Source: Deltaproteobacteria bacterium (lineage in GTDB: Bacteria > Myxococcota_A > UBA9160 > SMWR01). From it: a stretch of DNA of 17,937 bases. Numbering within the stretch: the stretch's first letter is position 1; each line of letters starts with the position of its first letter. Made by a program: the position numbers and the translations under genes. Under the pieces are notes generated by a model. It was not told the DNA's origin, ran no database searches, and was given only the letters and a program-made list of their open reading frames with translations. Positions 13,842-17,937 of this stretch are shown here, piece by piece. The stretch covers positions 1 through 17,937 of the forward strand of contig JAFDAW010000014.1 in the NCBI GenBank assembly GCA_019313605.1, read 5' to 3'.

Positions 13842-13888
13842 TGGAGACGACCATCTGGAGCTGTCGATCTGCGCCGATGATCCCGCCG

Positions 13889-14323
13889 CTAACCCCGAAG
13901 CCCCCGAATCGACGCGACTCGAAAAACCCAGCGATACAACAGCACACCGGCGAGCATGGATGCTGTGAACACCCAGACCGCCGGGACTCCCGTCGCGAGC
14001 CCGGCGAGAGCCGGCCCGGGACAGAACCCGCCGAGCCCCCAACCCACACCGAATAGTGCCGCGCCTGCGATCAAGCGAAGATCGAGGGCCGCGGGCTCCG
14101 GAAGCTGGAGCGGTTCGCCCAGCAGCGCTTGCGGTCGGCGGCGCGCGATTGCGACGGCGATGCTCGAAACGACGAGCGCCGCACCCATGACGAATGCCAG
14201 GCTCGGATCCCAGGCCCCCGCCACGTCCAGGAACGCCTGCACCTTGGCGGGGTTGGTCATCTGCGACACGGCGAGTCCGACGCCAAAGAGGATTCCCGAG
14301 AACAGCGCGGCCAACACCTTCAC
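13889..14323 (-). CDS. YeeE/YedE-family (DUF6691-type) membrane protein, second subunit
   Basis: The 144-residue inner-membrane protein has about four hydrophobic segments and belongs to the YeeE/YedE group linked to uptake of thiosulfate or other sulfur species. The family signatures are visible: FGVGLAVSQMTNPAKVQAFLD at 13-33 (partly), LAFVMGAAL at 42-50, and GVGWGLGGFCPGPALAGL at 92-109, with the conserved C101 likely to handle the sulfur species. The GTG start at 14323 overlaps the TGA stop of the preceding gene by four bases (GTGA), with GGGAG seven bases upstream, so the two are translationally coupled. In other bacteria such half-size pairs occur next to BigR-type regulators and persulfide dioxygenases; none is visible here. 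A longer in-frame extension to 14602 lies in the coding region of the partner and is rejected. Confidence 0.88.
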   Translation of the reverse strand: MKVLAALFSGILFGVGLAVSQMTNPAKVQAFLDVAGAWDPSLAFVMGAALVVSSIAVAIARRRPQALLGEPLQLPEPAALDLRLIAGAALFGVGWGLGGFCPGPALAGLATGVPAVWVFTASMLAGVLLYRWVFRVASIRGLRG

Positions 14324-14748
14324 GACGATGCTCCCAGCACGTGGCGGACCACGAAGACCGTGATCGCACCGCTGCCCATGAAGACGAGCGTCGCGGCGAT
14401 CGATCGCTTCGAGCCGCGCGCGATCCCGCACACACCGTGACCGCTGGTACAGCCACTGCCCAGCTGGGTCCCCAAGCCGACCAGCAGACCCGCCGCCACC
14501 AGCACCGGGGTCGACGCCGCAATGTCGACGACGAGACTCCCCGCGACGAGGCTCACAGCAGCGGCACCCATTGGCAGCCCGATGAGAAACGCCAGCCGCC
14601 ACCCCTTCTCGCCCAACGGCTGAGACAGCGCGCTACCGAGAACGCCGCTGATCCCCGCGACGCGGCCCCGAAGCAACAGCAAGAGCCCCGCAGCCAGGCC
14701 GATCGTCAACCCACCGACGGTCGCGGACACGGGCGTGAACTCGGTCAT
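14320..14748 (-). CDS. YeeE/YedE-family sulfur-transport membrane protein, first subunit
   Basis: The 142-residue membrane protein has about four hydrophobic segments (GGLTIGLAAGLLLLLRG, LAFLIGLPMGAAAVSLVAG, PVLVAAGLLVGLGTQLG, SIAATLVFMGSGAITVFVV). The key motif is GSGCTSGHGVCG at 97-108, where C100 and C107 correspond to the cysteines that pass thiosulfate or persulfide sulfur in the full-length TsuA-type transporter. Full-length YeeE proteins carry two such halves in one chain; here the halves are separate genes joined by a 4-bp overlap. The start is the ATG at 14748 with AGGAGG five bases upstream; an ATG at 14835 in the same frame has no SD and adds a charged tail not typical of the family. 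No regulator lies beside it. Confidence 0.9.
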   Translation of the reverse strand: MTEFTPVSATVGGLTIGLAAGLLLLLRGRVAGISGVLGSALSQPLGEKGWRLAFLIGLPMGAAAVSLVAGSLVVDIAASTPVLVAAGLLVGLGTQLGSGCTSGHGVCGIARGSKRSIAATLVFMGSGAITVFVVRHVLGASS

Positions 14749-14761
14749 TGGATCCTCCTGC

Positions 14762-14790
14762 GGCGCCTCGGATTCCGGCGCCTTCCTCCT
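14762..14790 (-). promoter_or_regulatory. Leader hairpin and duplicated ribosome-binding sequence before the YeeE pair
   Basis: On the minus strand an AGGAGG (14785-14790) precedes a GGCGCC...GGCGCC hairpin (14762-14782, nine-base loop), followed by the AGGAGG (14754-14759) used by the ATG at 14748. No start codon lies close behind the first AGGAGG. The hairpin between two SD-like sites could influence ribosome loading, or be chance. Confidence 0.25.
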
Positions 14791-14919
14791 AAAAACCTGG
14801 ATCGACCGCGAACCGGAAGATAACGCGTCGGACATCGCAGAGATGAGCGGCGCCCTTTGCGAGCCGCGGTTTCTCTTGCCCGAAGGAACGGACCTGCTAT
14901 TGGCCGGGTGCGCCCGCGA

Positions 14920-15435
14920 TCAGGCGGATCTTTCGCCCGCGACGGGACGCGAAAACGGCGTGTGCGACCACATCCGGACGATGGTTGCGATGGGCATGAG
15001 CAGCCACGGCGCGTTCGCCAGCAACACCATGCCACGCTCGGGCGTAGCATGGGCCCCCAGGAGTTCCTCGAACAGGATGATGGTGACGTTCGCAAACATC
15101 AGCCCCGCCCAGATGAGGCTCGGGTTCTTGATCCAGTTGCGACCCTTTACGAAGGCGTAGATGGCCGCTGCGTAGAACGGACCGAACAGAAGAGAATCGA
15201 TCCAGATCGTGGCACGCCACCAGGGGGGGCGCGCCAGCAGCACCGGGTCGAATCGGTTGCCCCACCAGTGCACGAGATCGACCAGCGGAGCCGGGGGCCA
15301 GAGCGGGTACTCGAAATTCGAAGGATCGGCGATGACGAGCTGCTCGATATCGACGATGTAGGTGATGAAGCTGAGATTCAGGACCCAGTAGCCGATGAAG
15401 AGATAGTCGATCTTCCGCTCTGCAAGGGGAATCAT
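14920..15435 (-). CDS. EXPERA-domain membrane protein, TMEM97/emopamil-binding-protein-like
   Basis: The 171-residue protein has four hydrophobic segments and follows eukaryotic TMEM97 (sigma-2 receptor, 176 residues) almost end to end from memory. The N-terminal RKIDYLFIGYWVLN, D29 in TYIVDIEQLV, RFDPVLLARPPWW with D63, IWIDSLLFGPFYAAAIYAF with D80, GRNWIKNPSLIW, and a final helix APWLLMPIATIV all have counterparts. D29 and D63 match the two ligand-binding aspartates of TMEM97 (D29, D56), and D80 replaces its E73. The EXPERA family also includes the sterol isomerase EBP; sterol or lipid handling is possible but unproved here. The ATG at 15435 opens the conserved region; a GTG three codons upstream, at 15444, has GGAGG four bases before it and is an alternative. 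It lies 171 bp upstream of the YeeE pair on the same strand. Confidence 0.8.
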   Translation of the reverse strand: MIPLAERKIDYLFIGYWVLNLSFITYIVDIEQLVIADPSNFEYPLWPPAPLVDLVHWWGNRFDPVLLARPPWWRATIWIDSLLFGPFYAAAIYAFVKGRNWIKNPSLIWAGLMFANVTIILFEELLGAHATPERGMVLLANAPWLLMPIATIVRMWSHTPFSRPVAGERSA

Positions 15436-15711
15436 CTCGCCCACTCGACCTCCAAGAAACTTTGCAGCCCGATCAATCCACGCGCCGCTGTCAGATCCCA
15501 ATCCCGCGGAGGATACTAGATGAAGCCGCCCCCGGGACTCACCCCGCTTCATCGACACAGATCAGAGTCTCACAGGTGGCGAAGCGCCGCGCCCGTCTGG
15601 CGGAACCCCGATTCGAGTTATCCTGCGAGCATCATCAACGAGAAGTTTTTCGCACGGTACGGGCCCTGGGCTCTGGTCGCTGGAGCCTCGACCCGACAGT
15701 CCAATCCAGAT

Positions 15712-17040
15712 CTATTGCCGCCAGGCTGGCGGTAAATCGGAGTCGGTTTGTAAATAGCGGTCCCGCAGCAGCGTCTGTCGATTCTCCAGCGACACTGGCT
15801 TACCTCGAATCACCACTTGTTCCGGATTGCTGGTGAGCTCGATCGGGTCAGCCGACCACACGATCAGGTCTGCTTCTTTTCCCACTTCGATGCTGCCGTA
15901 CTTATCGTCGACCTGATACATGCGAGCGGGCGCCAACGTGATCGCCTCCAGGCCCTCGATCCACGGCAAGCCGTTCGCAATCGCATTTCCCGCTGCTTGG
16001 GCGATGTTGCGAGCCATGTAGGTTTCGCTGTGCCAGTCACCCCAAAAAGCGATTTCGACGCCAGCCTCCGCCAAAACGGCGGGCGATTCGAGGCGGGAGT
16101 TGAGCGCATCGAAACTCGACGGAAGGTTGCTCATCGGATCCAGAATCACCGGAACCTGGGCTGCCGCGAGTGCCTCCGCGACCATCCAGGCTTCTGCCCC
16201 GCCGCAAATGATCAGCTTGATCCGAAAATCCGCCGCAAGACGCAGCAAGGCCTCGATGTCGCTCGCGCGATTCACACGGGCGAGAAGCGGAATCTTTCCC
16301 GCAAGAACCGGCTGCAATGCCTCCATGTCCGCCATACTCAGAGAATATTCGCGCCGCTGTCCGCGTTCGTACGACTGTTTGTTGCTTCGATAGTCCGCCG
16401 CATCCGCCAATCCCGACCGCAGGGCGAGCATCGCGGCAGCGCGGCTTCCCCCTGAGATCCCACTACCGCTCTCGCCGAGACTGACGACCATTGCAATTTG
16501 TCTGTCGACCACGAAGTCGGGTAGGTCACCCAACTGCACCACAGCCGCCAGTCCAGAAAACAACTGCGGAGCCGTCCCCTCATCCGAATAACCGGGCAGC
16601 GGCGCCGTAATGGCTCGGGTAACACCGCCAGCGCGATTGATTGCGATGAGCGTCGACCGATGATTGTAGGCATCAGCGATGTCGAAACTGGCGCTGAAGC
16701 GCTCTCCCGTCTGGTAGAAATCGACGGTTCGGTCGACACCGCTCACTTCCGTTAGGCCCAGCTGGCCCATGGGCGAAAAGAAGCCGGGCGTAATGATCTT
16801 GCCCTTGGCGTCAATGATTTGGCGGTCTTCCGAGCCGCCTTGGGTAGCGGGCGGTATGGCTACATCCACTCCAACCGCAGAAAAACGGCCGTCCCGGATG
16901 ATGATGGTCGCATCCTCCAGCGTTCCAGCCGGCCCCATCGTATGCACCGTCGCTCCCCGGTAGATGAGAGTCTCGGCAAACGCGCCCGAAGCCAAGAGCG
17001 AGATCGTTCCGACGACCCAATACGAGAGACAGCGATTCAT
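15712..17040 (-). CDS. Exported amidohydrolase-fold protein lacking the HxH metal motif
   Basis: The 442-residue protein starts with a Sec signal peptide (cleavage likely after GAFA, residue 22) and should be periplasmic. The amidohydrolase scaffold is clear: the N-terminal sandwich strands ETLIYRGATVHTMGPAGTLE and IIDAKGKIITPGFF, and the C-terminal ITLAPARMYQVDDKYGSIEVGKEADLIVWSADP. At the place of the metal-binding HxH after the TPGF strand it has SPMGQLG (89-95), and the later His is Arg255 in LLARVNRASDIEALL. So the usual metal centre cannot form, and it may be a pseudoenzyme or a partner subunit. ICGGAEAWMVAEAL and FWGDWHSETY are other conserved stretches. Its ATG overlaps the stop of the preceding amidohydrolase by four bases (ATGA), so it is translated together with it. 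A 5-bp GC hairpin covers the stop. Confidence 0.87.
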   Translation of the reverse strand: MNRCLSYWVVGTISLLASGAFAETLIYRGATVHTMGPAGTLEDATIIIRDGRFSAVGVDVAIPPATQGGSEDRQIIDAKGKIITPGFFSPMGQLGLTEVSGVDRTVDFYQTGERFSASFDIADAYNHRSTLIAINRAGGVTRAITAPLPGYSDEGTAPQLFSGLAAVVQLGDLPDFVVDRQIAMVVSLGESGSGISGGSRAAAMLALRSGLADAADYRSNKQSYERGQRREYSLSMADMEALQPVLAGKIPLLARVNRASDIEALLRLAADFRIKLIICGGAEAWMVAEALAAAQVPVILDPMSNLPSSFDALNSRLESPAVLAEAGVEIAFWGDWHSETYMARNIAQAAGNAIANGLPWIEGLEAITLAPARMYQVDDKYGSIEVGKEADLIVWSADPIELTSNPEQVVIRGKPVSLENRQTLLRDRYLQTDSDLPPAWRQ

Positions 17041-17937
17041 TGTGCGCCCCCGTTGACCGCGGCTGTTCCAAGACTGAAATCTGTCACTGGATTCACCGAT
17101 GGATCGTCTCGATCGTAGGCGAGAGCACCGTCGATGTAGACCTGTTCGACCTTGCTGTACACACTAAACGGATTACCGCTCCACACGACGACGTCTGCCA
17201 TTTTCCCGGACTCGAGTGTTCCCGTCTGCTCAAGGATTCCGAGCGACTTGGCGGCGTTCTTGGTGATCCACTGAATCGCGCGTTCTGGCGCAATCTGCAT
17301 GTTCACTTGTGCTGCCGCGCCCATCACCTTGGCCGCTTCTTGGTTCAATCGCTGTATGCCGATGTCGTCGTCGGAGTGAATGATCGCACACGCACCAGCG
17401 CGATCGAGAATGGCTGCGTTTTCGCGAATGCCATCGTAGGCTTCCATCTTAAAGCCCCACCAATCCGCCCACACCGCAGCGCATACATCATTTTCCGCGA
17501 GCAGATCGGCAATCTTGTAAGCCTCGACCGCGTGGTGGAACGTCGAAACCCGGTAGCCAAACTCCTTGGCTACATCGAGCATCAATGACATCTCGTCCGC
17601 GCGGTAGCAGTGGTTGTGCACGAGGATTTCCCCATTCAACACACCGGCCAGCGTTTCGAGCTTGAGATCGCGCATCGGCGCCTCACCCGTCCCCTCTTCC
17701 GCCGCAGCCATTTTGTCGCGGTAGTCGGCCGCTTCGATCCAAGCCGCTCGGTAGCCCGCAACATTGCCCATGCGGGTCATGGGCGACTGGCCCTGGCCGC
17801 CGTAGAAGAGTTTGGGATTTTCTCCACAGGCCATTTTCAGCCCGTGCGGAGCACCGGGGAATTTCATGTCCATGACATTGCGTCCCGGCACGTTCTTCAA
17901 CGTGACGCCGCGGCCCCCGATCAGATTGCCAGACCCC
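17037..17937 (-). CDS. Amidohydrolase with intact histidine motifs (N-terminus beyond window)
   Basis: The C-terminal 299 or so residues of an imidazolonepropionase-related amidohydrolase are present; the frame is open to the window edge, so the N-terminus with the signal peptide and HxH strand is missing. It reads in with GSGNLIGGRGVTLKN, then FPGAPHGLKMACGENPKLFYGG, a typical stretch of this subfamily. Metal or substrate residues are visible in GEILVHNHCYRADEM (HNH), STFHHAVEAYKIA, and IIHSDDDIGIQRLNQEA. The end GTLESGKMADVVVWSGNPF is the usual C-terminal beta-sandwich. The TGA stop overlaps the ATG of the next gene (ATGA), indicating coupling and possibly a heteromeric complex. Related tandem pairs occur in other Gram-negative bacteria (from memory). 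The substrate is unknown; peptides or cyclic amides are possible. Confidence 0.9.
   Translation of the reverse strand, partial: GSGNLIGGRGVTLKNVPGRNVMDMKFPGAPHGLKMACGENPKLFYGGQGQSPMTRMGNVAGYRAAWIEAADYRDKMAAAEEGTGEAPMRDLKLETLAGVLNGEILVHNHCYRADEMSLMLDVAKEFGYRVSTFHHAVEAYKIADLLAENDVCAAVWADWWGFKMEAYDGIRENAAILDRAGACAIIHSDDDIGIQRLNQEAAKVMGAAAQVNMQIAPERAIQWITKNAAKSLGILEQTGTLESGKMADVVVWSGNPFSVYSKVEQVYIDGALAYDRDDPSVNPVTDFSLGTAAVNGGAQ

Noticed and set aside
14324..14602. Longer start for the second YeeE subunit
   Set aside because: The extension lies in another frame of the first subunit's coding sequence and has no family similarity; the GTGA overlap with an SD explains the start.
15436..15711. Gene or RNA in the gap between the EXPERA gene and the amidohydrolase pair
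   Set aside because: Short frames here have no SD or protein-like composition, and no tRNA or clear hairpin terminator is visible; it probably holds only the promoter of the EXPERA gene.

Overview
The window is a GC-rich, gene-dense chromosomal segment from a Gram-negative bacterium. A lipoprotein signal peptide, a Sec signal peptide, a PilZ protein and Proteobacteria/Myxococcota-like gene families point that way; the phylum cannot be fixed from sequence alone. Several genes start with TTG or GTG behind clear Shine-Dalgarno (SD) sites. I see no rRNA, tRNA, CRISPR array, transposase or phage gene. Most long antisense reading frames are high-GC shadows.

Layout. (1) 1-3238, minus strand: a probable operon hbd (3-hydroxyacyl-CoA dehydrogenase) - ccr (crotonyl-CoA carboxylase/reductase) - branched-chain acyl-CoA dehydrogenase (cut by the window edge). 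This is C4 acyl-CoA metabolism of ethylmalonyl-CoA type. (2) 3487-4194, plus: a degenerate endonuclease III-like protein. (3) 4392-7828, plus: a tight four-gene cassette. It encodes an acyl-CoA synthetase beta and alpha subunit (SucC/SucD fold with ATP-citrate-lyase-like features), a one-cluster ferredoxin, and a malyl-CoA-lyase-type enzyme. Together with region 1 it suggests CoA-thioester carbon assimilation through malyl- or methylmalyl-CoA chemistry. (4) 7964-9346, minus: an APC-superfamily permease resembling polyamine transporters. (5) 9563-12877, plus: an unknown multi-spanning membrane protein, then a lipoprotein YtcJ-like amidohydrolase fused to a C-terminal cupin. (6) 13009-13536, minus: a PilZ protein. 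(7) 13550-13888: a small structured locus on the plus strand with a possible pseudoknot, a good SD and a 49-codon reading frame. (8) 13889-14748, minus: a translationally coupled pair of YeeE/YedE-type sulfur-transport membrane proteins. (9) 14920-15435, minus: a bacterial EXPERA/TMEM97-like membrane protein. (10) 15712-17937, minus: two overlapping amidohydrolase genes. The first-translated member keeps metal-binding histidines, while the second has lost the HxH motif.

The most interesting items are the four-gene ligase/ferredoxin/lyase cassette, the intact-plus-degenerate amidohydrolase pair, the amidohydrolase-cupin lipoprotein, the TMEM97-like protein and the structured small-ORF locus. 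Comparisons with known families are from memory; no search was run.
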